A DNA stretch of 64,000 nucleotides from Kappaphycus alvarezii (Eukaryota > Rhodophyta > Florideophyceae > Gigartinales > Solieriaceae): assembly GCA_002205965.3 (NCBI GenBank), contig NADL03000859.1, positions 1 to 64,000 of the forward strand, written 5' to 3'. The notes under the pieces were generated by a model. It saw nothing but the letters and a program-made list of their open reading frames with translations. It made no database searches and was not told the DNA's origin. Positions within the stretch are counted from its first letter, which is position 1; every line of letters begins with the position of its first letter. This document shows positions 31,901 through 42,792 of this stretch, one piece after another. The position numbers and the translations under genes are program-made.

Positions 31901-32447
31901 TAGTGTCTATACGACCATGCACTATCCTCATATGAGGCACAGTTTGTCCTAATACGAGGACAGTTTCCGTTCCATTTTGGAACGGTAAATGTTTTGGAAG
32001 CCCGAAATTTTTACTGCTAAAAAGGTTTTTTTGTTAAGTGGGGGGAAATTTGGGGGGTTTTTAATGCATGAAAAATATGGTCAGCTGTTCCCTGAGGGAT
32101 TTTGTTAAGTTGAAGTGCAGTAATTCTTACTATATGCTCTCTCGTTTTTAAAACCCCCACGATAATACCGACTATATTTCCATCCAAAATGAAGCCGTTT
32201 CACAACTTTTTGCGAAGAGCGGAAGCTGGTGAGGGAAAAATGCTCTAGCCTTCACCGAGGTCAACAGTCTTGAAAAGTTTGTGTTGATCGGCCATCTACA
32301 CTCATGAACCAATGCGGAGGGACAAGAAATGCGCTGAGGTAAAAGAAATTTGTATTGAAAAAAGGGCTAAAAGTAGTCCTCATATGAAGAAAAATGTCGT
32401 ATGAGGACAAATGTCCTCATATGAGGACAACAGTCCAATAGACACTA
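31901..32447. mobile_element. MITE with ~60-bp inverted ends and TA borders
   Basis: The left end reads TAGTGTCTATACGACC and the right end is ...AATAGACACTA. The inverted ends share TAGTGTCTAT, then TCCTCATATGAGG and TTTGTCCT-ATACGA, about 70% over 60 bp. Inside, GTCCTCATATGAGGAC palindromes recur. No ORF is present. TA at both borders and no coding capacity fit a Tc1/mariner-type MITE. It separates two coding-like parts of the Helitron 5' gene. Confidence 0.75.
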
Positions 32448-32570
32448 GCGCCTACAGCAATCTGACGCGCACCTTCATAATTCTGGCTTGCGCCTCAAGC
32501 ATTCTGGCTTGCGCCTCCACCATCCTCGCGCGCGCCTCCTGAATTGGTGTGAGGAACCCCACGTGTCATT

Positions 32571-34399
32571 TTATTCAACGGCTATTCCTCGCAACAGTTT
32601 TCAAAATTAGTAGATAATAAATTAGTTACAGTTTGTTGCTCGGCCTTCACCGGGGTTGGTTGAGTCGGCTACTAGCGTTTTACTCTCTTCATCCTGACGC
32701 AGAGCCCTACTTCTCTGCTGTCGAGCTTAGGAGGGAGGAAAAGCGGGCGCAATTTGCGCAGTACACCAGCGCTTATTTGTACTTTGTTGTGTAATGCACT
32801 ATATTAGAAATAATAAATCAAAAATTTTATACTGTGTACTACTGTGTAGATTGAGTGCACAACAAATCATTTAACAGCAGCAACAGCAGTTAATCACTAT
32901 TGAGCTTTTCTATTGAGCTTTGCTGCTGCTGCTGCTGCTGATTAATTAGAGGTTGGCACGAATTTCAAGCGTCTAAACGCAATTAACGCCACAAACGCTA
33001 CCGCGGGCGCCGCTTTTCTGGCGCCAAACAAGGATACGGAGTCATACAGCACCAAATCCTTATTATAGGGCAGCAAGACCCGAAAAACTCGACCCACTTC
33101 GCGGGGTCTCGCTTTTTCATGCGAAAGAAACGCTTAAGCGTAGAGTAGATATAAGCGGGAACTTCATTTTTCATGTGCAAAAAAGGGCCTTAAAGCTACA
33201 GTGAAGGCCAGGTTCTTTCCTAGCAAGCCCTTTCACAGAACAGCGAAACATTTTCTACTTCTTGGAACAGCTCCTCTGCAGGATTTGTGGGTACCACGTA
33301 TGATTGGTTTACACATTAATTTTCTTCAGTACCTGTGAATTAAAAAAATAGAGAAACACGTAACACTTTATCAAAGCAAATAGCTAACAGCAACAGGGAT
33401 AACTAAATAAGTACGCATTACAGCAATCAGGGATAACTTATGCAGCTTACTTGCTCCAGTAGTTGGGACTGATTTGAACTTTAGTGTTGGACGTTTGCTC
33501 GAGACAGAACTGGTGAAGGCAGGGTTAAAAATGCTTGATCACTCGAATCTCCGGATGCTGCTGTACAGCGGCTATGGGCGCGGGGCGCTTCTTCCGGGGA
33601 TGGTACCCCAAAGGGGTGTAGTGTGAGAGCTTCCGTTTGGTGCTAACCTTACTTGTCTTGAGCGGACGTACGCTGCCAGCAATGGCCGGCCTGGGGAGGC
33701 ACACAAAGGGGAGAGGATGTTCCAGCGAAAGAGTAAGTGAGTTGCCAGGACCGAGATAAATGACCGGGAGTAATGGAATGGTGGAATTGGATGAGGTGAT
33801 CGGCTTGTCTCCCCAGACGCTGAGATCCTTGTCCGGTTCCATTCGTTCCATCATGCGTACGCTTGGGTAAACTCTTTAGATTTGGTGTGTTCGCGTCACA
33901 AGAGTTGTAAGGAGAGTAGCGCGGTTATACGCCCGTGACCACTATGCGCGTTGATCCTCTGACCAGAACCAAATCAATAATTACACCGGTTGCTGCGTTT
34001 GCGTGACATTTGCATCATCAAAATCCATAAATCATAACCTTAACCATCATAAAATCATCATAAATCAAGAACAAAAGACGGCTTGTGATTGGGCCATGAA
34101 TGATGTATGGAGGGAGGGAGGCGGGAGAACAAGCGAAGACTTGAGGGACCAGAAGTTGTGCCAAAGTTTTCCAAGTTGTTGGTTATATAGACCCGTTCGA
34201 CGGGTTCTGCTCGCACATCAAGTCCTTGCGCAACGGTAAGCTGCCAACATGGCCATATCTTGAGTGGCTTACAGTCAGGCGGATGCAAATGCAACCGAGA
34301 TGCAGACGTGACAGCGTGACTTGCTTCCAGTTGTGGATCACAGACACGTCGAAGCCCCTTTATCATATTCACCCATAATTTTCCAATCATTCCACCAAA
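32571..34399. other. No recognised gene; hairpin repeat copy 2 and CAG/CTG tracts
   Basis: Contains a CAGCAGCAACAGCAG run at about 32875 and CTG repeats at 32922-32941 that could pair, the hairpin repeat at 33062-33170, and a minus-strand ORF at 33525-33854 (109 codons, Pro/Lys-rich) that I cannot assign. CAGGGATAACT occurs twice near 33400-33430. The rest shows nothing I can name. Confidence 0.5.
33062..33170 (-). repeat. Three-hairpin repeat, copy 2
   Basis: On the minus strand: GTTCCCGCTTATATCTACTC, ACGCTTAAGCGT, TTTCGCATGAAAAAGCGA, CCCCGCGAAGTGGG, GTTTTTCGGGTCTTGC. Same order as copy 1, with the second and third stems better preserved. Confidence 0.82.
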
Positions 34400-34690
34400 G
34401 GGCCGCTATAATTGACTGGCTTTGGTGCGGGAGGCAAAACTCCTGCATGTTACTATCAAAAATCGCAAAAGCTGCATACGTGGATCGAATGGCATAGTTG
34501 AACTTTTCATTAAGCCAATAGGACTCCTACACTTGAGAGCTTCCGGTAGGGGCCTCGATATTGGCTGCATGCTCGTCAACGACCTTGGATGTGTTCTCCA
34601 GCGGGCTTCCCAGGGAATCACAGACTAGCGGGACAGACGGTCAGCCGCAATGCGGGCTTTCCGGTGAATCATGGCCAGAAATAGCAGGTA
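34400..34690 (-). pseudogene. LINE-like 3' fragment (PLVCDSLGSP)
   Basis: The minus-strand frame reads SVPLVCDSLGSPLENTSKVVDEHAA, parallel to PLAFDSLGS in the next fragment and ALDSLGSPSPAT at about 6060. Upstream (34690-34740) ANAAERRKLREL is also shared with the next fragment. A stop follows the signature. Only the end of the C-terminal domain is left. Confidence 0.65.
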
Positions 34691-34839
34691 TTTTCGTCTT
34701 AAGTTCCCTTAGTTTCCGTCGTTCTGCCGCATTGGCTCTCATTTTGTGGGTTTTTGACATTTTTTTCGCATGTTGTACTCGAAAGAGCCCGGAATTAGCG
34801 CAGAAGCTGCCCACGTGGACAAAATGGCATAGTTAGACT

Positions 34840-35290
34840 CTTGATAAAGCCGAGAGGATATTTTCGCATTAAATCATCCAGTAAGGGACGCGATGGCGGC
34901 TGCATGCTCGTCGACGAACTTGGTTATGGTCTCTGGCTGGCTTCCTAGGGAATCAAAGGCTAGTGGAACAAACGCTCAGCCGACATGCGGGCGTTCCGGT
35001 GAAACATGGCCAGGAATATCCGCGATTGTGGTGGCAAAGTCCCTCAGTTTCCGTCGTTCTGCCGCATTAGCGTCCACGCGCCCATCCTTGGCTCCCTTGA
35101 GTCGGAAGCACTGTTGGAAATGTGAGGAAACGGTGATGTCATATGCAGCCGGGAGAAGGTACGTAGGGTTTTCCGGAGAAGTAGTCAGGTGGACGAGTAT
35201 GTTGGCAGGTTGGGCGTCCAGTCCGGGAAGTACATACGGGGCTTTATAGTGGATGCCAGCTCCAGCGTCTTTGAACAGGCAACTACTTCG
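34840..35290 (-). pseudogene. LINE-like 3' fragment (QPANILV...AYDITV...PLAFDSLGS)
   Basis: The minus strand reads GLDAQPANILVHLTTSPENP, LLPAAYDITVSSHFQ, DANAAERRKLRDFA and, after one stop, FVPLAFDSLGSQPETITKFVDEHAA. This follows the order RPADILV, DVTV, DSLGS of the LINE C-terminal domain. It is a separate copy from the neighbour at 34400; both point the same way, about 200 bp apart. Confidence 0.72.
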
Positions 35291-35324
35291 TGGTGGTTCT
35301 TTCAGTCGACACTTTATTTACAGT

Positions 35325-35419
35325 ACAGTACAGTACAGTACAGTACAGTACATTACATACATACTATACTGTATTACAGTAACGTACATCCATGACATAC
35401 TACATTATAGTATTGTATA
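35325..35419. repeat. GTAC-rich satellite, left part
   Basis: Six tandem CAGTA units (TACAGTACAGTACAGTACAG) grade into looser words such as ATACTGTATTACAGTAACG. The tract is interrupted by element C1 and continues at 40898-40997 and 47161-47330. Confidence 0.85.
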
Positions 35420-35639
35420 TGTTAGGGACCACTCGTGTGCGGTGTTAGCTTTGTTAAGATTCTGCCCACAGAGGGGCAAAGCCGGGTCCGGCTATAGGGA
35501 CCATTAATTACAGTGATTACAGTAGCCCTGTGGGCCACCGGCGCGCAGGTCGGAGTGAGACCGTGGAGGGTCAATAAAGTGAGACGGCAGAGGGCCGACG
35601 AGAGGGTGCGGAGAGGCACCAACTCCATCATTCTCTTTA
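35420..35639 (+). repeat. C1 5' LTR
   Basis: Begins TGTTAGGGACC and ends TCTCTTTA. It matches 40678-40897 at all but about 7 positions. The end is TA rather than the usual CA. Confidence 0.95.
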
Positions 35640-35655
35640 TGGTAGCATCGCAGAG
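35640..35655 (+). other. C1 primer-binding site
   Basis: TGGTAGCATCGCAGAG follows the 5' LTR directly. Its first eight bases equal the complement of an initiator tRNA-Met 3' end (TGGTAGCA). Beyond that the match weakens, so the tRNA is not certain. Confidence 0.5.
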
Positions 35656-35745
35656 TTTTCAACAACTCAGCTCCTTTCTTCCTCCTCTTGGCGGAACTAC
35701 TCCCATACTCTCTGTGCTCCGCATCCCCGCTGACCAACACCGATC

Positions 35746-37452
35746 ATGGCTAGTGAGGGCGACTCGATTGGAAAGCTCCCAAGACTGATCGGCACCAAGG
35801 ACTTCATCCAGTGGCGCCGTCGACTCAAGGCCTACATTCAGAGGGAAGACCTGGACCTTCTCGGACTCAAGCCGCGACCCGAAAATGGTACGACAAGCCA
35901 ACTATCTCGTTGAAACAAGGCAAACATCCGTGCCAAGACGGCTATCATTCTGACGTTGGCAAACGGACCAATGGCCCAGACAAAAACCATCATCGATGAC
36001 GAAGAGAAGGGAGCTAAAGATCTTTGGGATGCACTAGCTCGCCTGTACTCATCATCAAATGAGCAGACAGTAATCAATCTTCTCCAAGAATCGGAGAGCC
36101 TGCAGTACAAGGAAGGATCGGGCTGGGAAGAGCACTTGAACAAGTTCCACGAAATTCTAAGCAAACTTTCATCACTCGACAAGGCTGTGCCAGACGAAGA
36201 GAAGGCGTACAAGCTCATTCGAACATTGCCTGAGCACTTTGCTCCGATCGCAATGATCTCAAGCAAGTTTTCCTACGAGGAACTCATCACTACGATTGCC
36301 ACAGAGATCTCACGTCGAAAGGCCAAAGGATCTGATGGTGGAATCCTCGTTCCGAAGGCCTCTACCGCAGGGGCAAGCAACAAGAACCAAAGCCACAGAG
36401 CCCAAGGCGGAAGAGCGGACAAGAACAATGGCCGCATTGATGCCGATCCATGTTGGGTTTGTGGACGCCCTGGTCATCGTTCAAGGGATTGCTATTTTCG
36501 AGCTGACAAGTTAAACGCCAGAGGTTGTGGCCGTGGTCGAGGCCGAGGTCGAGGATTCGGAAGAGGTCACCTTCGTGGTGGCTGTGGGCCTGGTGAACGT
36601 TCTTATGCTCAAGGCTATGGAAATTATCCATATGAGAATAACCAACACTATCATCAACACCAAAAGTGGAGCAACAACCATAATTCCCAAGGAAACATTG
36701 GACCGGAAAGTTCATCTGCTCCAGGCCGATCAACGTTGCCAGTTCGCGTACCGTACCAAGCACCACCCAATTATCAAGATCAAGGAGAATTGCAAAGAAA
36801 CAACGGAACCAATTCGAGTCACCCCTACGGTTTCATGGCTCAGATCAAGTTCAAGACGGCAATTGCAAAATGTGGGATTGCAAAATCATGTGATGCGTTG
36901 ATTGATTCTGGGGGCTCACATCACTTCTTCAACTCCAAGAGCTCATTTGTTCACTACGAGAAGATTCAACCTCAGGATGTCCAAGCCGCCTCTGAACTAT
37001 CTGTCTTGGTGGGAAAGGGACAAGTTTTCATCCCTTTGGCAGGCGGATTCTTCATGGAGGCATACCATGCTCCGAACTTTCAGAAGAACATCCTTTCCGT
37101 TAGTTTGTTAACTCGGCGTCTGAACATCTTGTTCACAATGGATCTTCCAGGGAGAGAATGTGTAAGTACTTGTGTCATATCAATTCGTGGCACAAACGAA
37201 GACGTCAAGGCGATCAAAATTGATAATGACGGGCTTTATCGCCTTTCATTGCCAACCCAAGGCAGGAGCCAAAGTTATCATGTACCTTGCACAGTAAATC
37301 CGAAATTGGATATCAGCACCGCGACTCGAAATGAACTTACTTGCTGTCAATGCTTTGGATCAAATTACAATCGTGCGAGTCGCACGAAAACGGAGATGGA
37401 GCTGGCTTTGGAATGGCATAGTCGTACAGGACGCCCTCACCCTGGACGGTAA
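35746..37452 (+). pseudogene. C1 gag and protease
   Basis: Start chosen at the ATG at 35746: MASEGDSIGKLPRLIGTKDF, FIQWRRRLKAYIQRE (typical copia gag leader). One TGA follows (near 35911), then an open frame to 37450. It has the gag helices LWDALARLYSSSNEQTVINL, a perfect CCHC knuckle CWVCGRPGHRSRDC, a Gly/Arg-rich stretch, a Gln/Asn-rich stretch, the protease box ALIDSGGSHHFFN and the start of the integrase zinc finger (LEWHSRTGRPHPGR). Only the early TGA and the terminal TAA break the protein. Confidence 0.88.
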
Positions 37453-38064
37453 ATGCAGTTGTCCAACACATTTCATGATGTCGCGCATTTCCCAAGGAGG
37501 CTTTTGGAACAACTATTGTGTGTTCCTTGCGCAATTGCGAAAGCACAACGTCATCCGATTCTGCCAAGCCAGCGCATCACATCATACCCACTTGAGCTCA
37601 TTCATGTCGATATCAGTGGAAAAATGGCTCAATCTTCTCTTGGTAACAGCAATTACTGCATTGGATTTGTCGATGACCGTACCGCAAAGACTGATGTCTA
37701 CTTTATCAAGCAAAAGTCAGATCTGTTTTCAGCATTGAAGTATTACAAGGAAAGATCGGAGAACACCACCAGACACAAGATCATCAACATACGTCTTGAC
37801 GGAGCGGACGAAAACTTGTCGGGCACTGTTAAGAATTTTGCCTTAATGCACGGAATTCGTTTAGAGACAAGCCCGCCGCATGCTCCACAAAGCAATGGAG
37901 TTGCGGAACGATTCATGAAGGAACTGGGCGTTCGTGCACGTGTCCTCCTCTTTGAGGCAAAGCTTGGAAATGAGTTGTGGGCTGAAGCAATGAGCCACAG
38001 AAACTGGCTTCGAAACCGTCTCCCGTCAGAAAGAGTCAACGGAAACATCCCAGTTCTCTTGTGA
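37453..38064 (+). pseudogene. C1 integrase core
   Basis: In the same frame as gag after one TAA. CVPCAIAKAQRHP completes the HHCC zinc finger. Catalytic residues are visible in LELIHVDISGKM (Asp), NIRLDGADENLSG (Asp, where copia usually has SDNG) and SNGVAERFMKEL (Glu). It ends at a TGA at 38062; the frame resumes directly with the C-terminal region. Confidence 0.88.
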
Positions 38065-39504
38065 GACGCTCGAACGCGTGTCAACATCAAGGATTTGCCC
38101 ATTTTCGGACAATCCGGTTTCGCGTTCCTGTATCAATCCCAAACGAGGCCGAACAAAATGCTATCTGCGAGAGCTGCCCATGGTCATTTTGTCGGCCTTA
38201 AAAGCGATCAAACGCTATTCAGAATCTATGTTACTGACAGAAGGCGCGTCATCATCACTCGTGCACAAGACTTCCGCCTCTGCTCTACCAATGAACTACC
38301 CGCATTGTCCTCTCTCATTGATGTCATATCAAGGCAAACTGCTCTTGAGCAGGATTTAGATCATTTTCACCTGGAAGATCTTCTCACCCAAGCGTTCTCC
38401 GTATACCGCATTCCTTTGTCGCGCATTCTTCCTCACGCCTCCGTTTCGCGCAGCACCCATCCAGATTCTCGGTTGCCGCGATCCTTTCAAGAGGCAAACA
38501 AAGATCCTTTTTGGTGCGAGGCTATTGACAGGGAGTACCACGCGCTCCGAAAACGAGAAACATGGGAGTACGTTCTCCGCGACTCTTCAATGCATGTGAT
38601 CTCATTCACACGGGTATTTCGTCTCAAACCGTTGGATCTTAATGGGCTAAACTTCCTACATAGAGCCCGATGCGTTATTCGCGGTGACTTGCAACTCCCC
38701 GGAGTCGATTTTGATCCCGATTCCTTATATGCACCTGTCGCATCCCGAGAAGCCATTCGCATGCTCCTGGCAATCGCAGCCGCAACAGGGCTCATCGTTG
38801 AAGGAGGGGATGTAAGTAGTGCATAACTGTACGGTAAGATCGACAATACTGTGTACATGGAGCAACCGACTGATTCAACTGGAAAGCAGGAGCGCCCCGG
38901 GTTCTTTTGCAGGTTACTAAAATCTATTTACGGACTTCGTCAGGCAGGAATTATCTGGGTTTCGTTATTTGTTGTGACGATATTGAGTTGGGACTTTAAG
39001 CAGTCCCGTGTTGATGCCAGAGTGTTCTATAAGGTGGTGGATAATGAATTCATCATCCTGGTCATCATTGTCACAATAACATGGCCTTCGCAAGCAACTC
39101 AAGAGGACTACTGGAACATTTCAAGAAAAGAATCAGCGAAGAGTTCGGTGTCAAGCTGTTTGGGGAACTCAGTTCGTTTCTAGGATGGGAAGTACACCAT
39201 AACCAAGATGGGATCAAGGTTAGTCAGCAACGTTACGTTGAAAAGCTCTTCGGAAGGCATGGATTGCATGAGGCCAACGGGGCTTGGACTCCACTACCCG
39301 AACACGCGGATGGCAGCGCAGGAACGGAAAAGGAAGTGACGCTCAACAAGAAAGATCACTCGAGTTATCGCGCGACCATCGGAGAGCTTTTGCACCTTGC
39401 AGTGTGCACACGCCCTGACATTACCTTTGCGGTGAATGCCTTAGAACGTCGGGTGCACAAGCCCACAGTCCGTCACGCTTCCCTACTGAAGCAATTGCTT
39501 CGTT
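38065..39504 (+). pseudogene. C1 reverse transcriptase, active site destroyed by frameshift
   Basis: The frame from 38095 reads the integrase C-terminal part, then WCEAIDREYHALRKRETWEYV (RT leader), RARCVIRGD, YAPVASREAIRMLLAIAAATG and VEGGDVSSA (first catalytic Asp). After a TAA it continues with VYMEQP and SIYGLRQAG. The box that should read VDDM is IIVTIT followed by a shift to MAFASNS at 39081, so the YVDD-type site is gone. LFGELSSFLGWEV and VCTRPDITFAVN follow in the new frame. Confidence 0.87.
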
Positions 39505-39524
39505 AAATCTTCGGCACAAGACAC

Positions 39525-40064
39525 ATGGGAATCAAGTTCCCAAAGGGCAGCAACAGTCCAAAGCGTTTTTCTGAGTCTCTGAACATGCAAGCGCTGGTCG
39601 ATTCGGATTGGGCTGGCGACAAGGACACTCGCAAATCGACAACCGGCTTTATTTTCTTGGTCAAAGATGCTCCTGTTGCATGGAAGAGCCAACGCCAAAC
39701 AATTTTCGCCCTCTATTCGGCTGGAGCTGAGTACGTCACTTTATCATCTTGTGTCAAGGAGTTAATGTGGATGCGAAGACTATTCTGGGAAATGGTTTGT
39801 CACATGCCGTACACAACAGAAATGAAGGTTACTCAATCACTTGTGTTCACAGACAACACAGCCGCAATTTTTATCGCTGAAAGGGATCAAGTTTCTGCCA
39901 AGAGCAAGCATATCGAGGTCAAGTATCATCATGTTCGGGATCACATCAAGGAGGGGTCAGTGCAGCTGGTTCACATTGGAACTGCAGATCAGGCTGCCGA
40001 AATATTGACCATGGCTGTCGATAGGCGCACATTGGAGAAGCACCGCGCGCGTTTACTTTGTTAG
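39525..40064 (+). pseudogene. C1 RNase H
   Basis: The 179-codon ORF has LVDSDWAGDKDTRKSTTGF (first Asp), ALYSAGAEYVTLSSCVKEL (Glu region), VFTDNTAAIFIAE (third Asp) and KHIEVKYHHVRDHI, the complete copia RNase H order. Only a TAA at about 39504 separates it from the RT in the same frame. The domain itself looks intact. Confidence 0.88.
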
Positions 40065-40677
40065 TATTCATTTGCCATAATAACGTTAGAGTAGTGACCG
40101 CAGTTAATGTTGATGTTGTACTTCGCTCGAGGATATGGCAAAAGAAATTGGAAGGACTGGCAAAACCCAACTTCTAACCTTAGCAGCTGATCGTGCTTAC
40201 CCATGTCTGGGCTGTGTGTGTTTTACAACGGGGCATTAAGCGACAACCCTGCTCCTCACCAAGGCGAGGTCCTCAATACCCTCCGGTCATGGCTCTACAG
40301 TTGGATTCGAACTACCATTGGGATCAGTTGTGGTCACTCTCCGTGAAGTCGGGCTATTTATACCCGACAATTCTCTAAGCTACTGCATTTTAACAGTATA
40401 GTCGGATCCTGCAGCGGACACCCGTTCTACTGATGCCATAAAGTTACCACCATTTTAATGGAATTCAATGATCGGTCTCGGAGAGCATCATTTGAAACTT
40501 TGTTCGCAGGTCCTGGGTTCGAATCTTGCCTTTTTGTTTCTTCGCTTTGGTTTTTGTACCATTTGGCATGGCATCTGCCAAAGCTCTGGGGTTCGATCTC
40601 CAGTAGTTCAATGGCTTTGTTTTATTTTTTGATTAATGCAAACTTGCAGAGAAGTGTTCGCTATCGCCGAGGAGGGG

Positions 40678-40897
40678 TTTTAGGGACCACTCGTGTGCGG
40701 CGTTAGCTTTGTTGAGATTCTGCCCACAGAGGGGCAAAGCCGGGTCCCGCTATAGGGACCATTAATTACAGTGATTACAGTAGCCCTGAAGGCCACCGGC
40801 GCGCAGGTCGGAGTGAGACCGTGGAGGGTCAATAAAGTGAGACGGCAGAGGGCTGACGAGAGGGTGCGGAGAGGCACCAACTCCATCATTCTCTTTA
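40678..40897 (+). repeat. C1 3' LTR
   Basis: Follows the purine tract; starts TTTTAGGGACC (the TG start is mutated to TT) and ends TCTCTTTA before GTATA. Confidence 0.95.
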
Positions 40898-40997
40898 GTA
40901 TATTATACTGTATTACAGAACTGCAGTACCGTACTGTACAGTAGGCTATGATATATTTACTGTATTACAGTTCCGTAGTACGGTACATACATATTAT

Positions 40998-41405
40998 TGT
41001 TGTACAGTGCATACTGTACAAACGGTCGTGTCCAATCGCGAGCCACGACTACAGTGACTTGGCAACTTCGATGACTTGTGCCGTATTTGACAGGTGGCAG
41101 TACTGGTATATGGTGCTACCGGTAATACAGTACTGTCCTTATCGAGCTGTTACCACTCCTATATTGCAATGCGAACGGCTATATGAGGCAGAGATCTCCG
41201 CCCGATCGGGGCGATAAGAGAGAGAACAGAGGATAGGAAAAAGCGGTCAATCGGACTACCTACCTACCTGTGTGTCAACTATCTATGGCGATCGGCCTAA
41301 TTAAACACACCAAATATGGGACTGCAACGGCATCCCGGGGGCTTTTTTACCCGTTCACTGTGCCTTTCTTACTCGCTCCCCCTCGCTGGCACTACGCATA
41401 CTACA
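40998..41405 (+). repeat. C2 5' LTR
   Basis: Pairs with 46752-47160. Contains GGCTATATGAGG (TATAAGG in the 3' copy), a TATA-like box, and the run CTACCTACCTACC. Confidence 0.95.
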
Positions 41406-41420
41406 GTTATGGGCCCAGGG
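41406..41420 (+). other. C2 half-tRNA primer-binding site
   Basis: GTTATGGGCCCAGGG directly follows the LTR. GTTATGGGCCCAG is the exact complement of CTGGGCCCATAAC, the anticodon stem-loop of eukaryotic initiator tRNA-Met. Drosophila copia is known to prime from the same internal region of a cut tRNA. The primer is therefore probably a half-tRNA, not a tRNA 3' end. Confidence 0.85.
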
Positions 41421-42680
41421 AATGACTTCGAGAAAGGTTTTGGAATGACTAATCCTCCGCTATTCGAACCGGATCAAGAACTTCTTGTGTGTATGAAGAA
41501 GGTTGCGGGCTGGGTTGATTTGATTGCAACCGCTGAAGAGAAGGGAGAAGATAAGTTCTACAAAACTGGTTTCCATATGCTTGGACGTCAGCTCTATGAC
41601 AGAGGTTTTCGCTAAGCTCAGAAGAGTCTCGTTGACGAAGCACATGAGCAAGGAAAGATCGATTACAAGCAGGATGACCAGGTCAAGGCTGTCCAGGAGA
41701 TTGTAGATTTGATCGCACAGTATCCTCCCATCTCTGTTGTTACGCGCCTCATTGAATATTTCAATATAGTCAGTTCTTGCAGATGTAAGAACGATGAGGA
41801 CTTGAATCGCTGTGTCTCAAGGTTTCGTGGGTTCGCCGCCGAACAACCGATGAAAGCCGGTTCAAACAGCCAATCTCAAATCGGAGAAGTACTGGAAATA
41901 ACCATGCTCAATAACGCCGCTCTCTCAGAAGCGTCCCTGACCAACGCCAAGCTCCGACTTATTGGAATGGCGGAGGAAAGAAGCTAGGGAACTATACGCG
42001 CTGAGAAAAAGTTCACGTTGACTTTGGATGAGGCACAGAAGATATTTTTAAGTACCAGAAGGCTTGCTGTTTCGATTGCGAGAGCCTCTGTGAGTTCCAG
42101 CCGTACGGACAAACTCTCCATCAGGAAAGTGACAGGACGGTTCAATGATATGTGCCGAGATGCCAAGCCCATCTTCGATAATATCAAGAAACTAAATGGT
42201 ACTCGGGATATAGCCAAATCCATTGCTTCCTCTGGTCTTCGTTGCACCTTAAGTCTGGATGACGCGGTAGATGTACTCTGATCTCTTGCTCAGACTACCA
42301 ACAGAACTGAAGCCTCGGTAACAAAGGCTCAAATTGAGTCTGCAGTTGACCATAGAGTTATAAGTTTCTTTGAAAGTCAAGAGAATTGTCAACGAGAGTC
42401 AAGGATCAGAAAACAGTCAACTCATCGCGCTTTCAACGGAAAGAAGAGGAAGAAGTCAACAATGCTGGTGGAACTCGTCGGAGAAGCCTGCATGGACGGT
42501 GGAAGTAAAGGCCACGCTCGAGGTGATTTGAAGTGCCATCATCCGAGCTATGCCGCTTTGAAGATCCGAGAAGCAAAAGATCGCCATGAAGAAGATTCCG
42601 AAAGAAACAGAATACCTGAAAACTTCAATGAGTATTTTCGTCCGGGCTCCAAGCATTCCAAGGGCAAAGGAGCCTGGTAA
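41409..42680 (+). pseudogene. C2 gag, three or more stops in one frame
   Basis: The frame starts MGPGNDFEKGFGMTNPP in the PBS itself and runs, through stops at 41613, 41985 and 42279, to 42680. It stays coding-like: LIAQYPPISVVTRLIEYFN, TKAQIESAVDHRVISFFES, HARGDLKCHHPSY (possibly a remnant zinc knuckle) and RPGSKHSKGKGAW. Capsid-type helices are plausible, but I cannot align it closely with C1 gag. The frame is unshifted over 1.27 kb. Confidence 0.65.
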
Positions 42681-42792
42681 GAGGAATCCTTACCAAGTCC
42701 GATGTAATTCCATTGCACGATGACCCAAATTCTGTATTGTACGGGGTTTCCTCAAATCGGTTGGTGGAATAAAGTCAGCGATAGCGCCGTCT

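Larger units (their letters stand above)
26310..32570 (-). mobile_element. Helitron (rolling-circle transposon), degenerate, minus strand
   Basis: Minus-strand blocks occur in the Helitron Rep-Hel order: N-terminal low-complexity and coiled-coil part, Helitron_like_N domain with an HUH-type motif, the PYNPDL...YINLE...YLMKYTFK block, AWRIFEF, YQTFKLAAVAMG, and a Pif1-like helicase ending RRQFPIRLAFAATVHKEKGQTF. Three later insertions interrupt it: 28644-29367, 31901-32447 and a palindrome at 28033-28087. Termini (5' TC, 3' CTRR) were not located, so both borders are approximate. Confidence 0.88.
35420..40897 (+). mobile_element. Ty1/copia retrotransposon C1, complete
   Basis: Two 220-bp LTRs (35420-35639, 40678-40897) enclose gag, protease, integrase, RT and RNase H in copia order. 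The target duplication is GTATA at 35415-35419 and 40898-40902. A purine tract, GAGGAGGGG, ends at 40677, just before the 3' LTR. I count 7 differences in 220 bp, about 3%. The gag-pol frame has a few stops and one frameshift, which falls at the RT active site. Confidence 0.96.

Noticed and set aside
33395..33435. CAGGGATAACT repeats as homing-endonuclease sites
   Set aside because: Only part of the I-SceI-like word is present and no endonuclease gene is nearby.
33525..33854. Minus-strand 109-codon ORF as a host gene
   Set aside because: No motif, no start context and no homologue recognised; length is within chance for this base composition.
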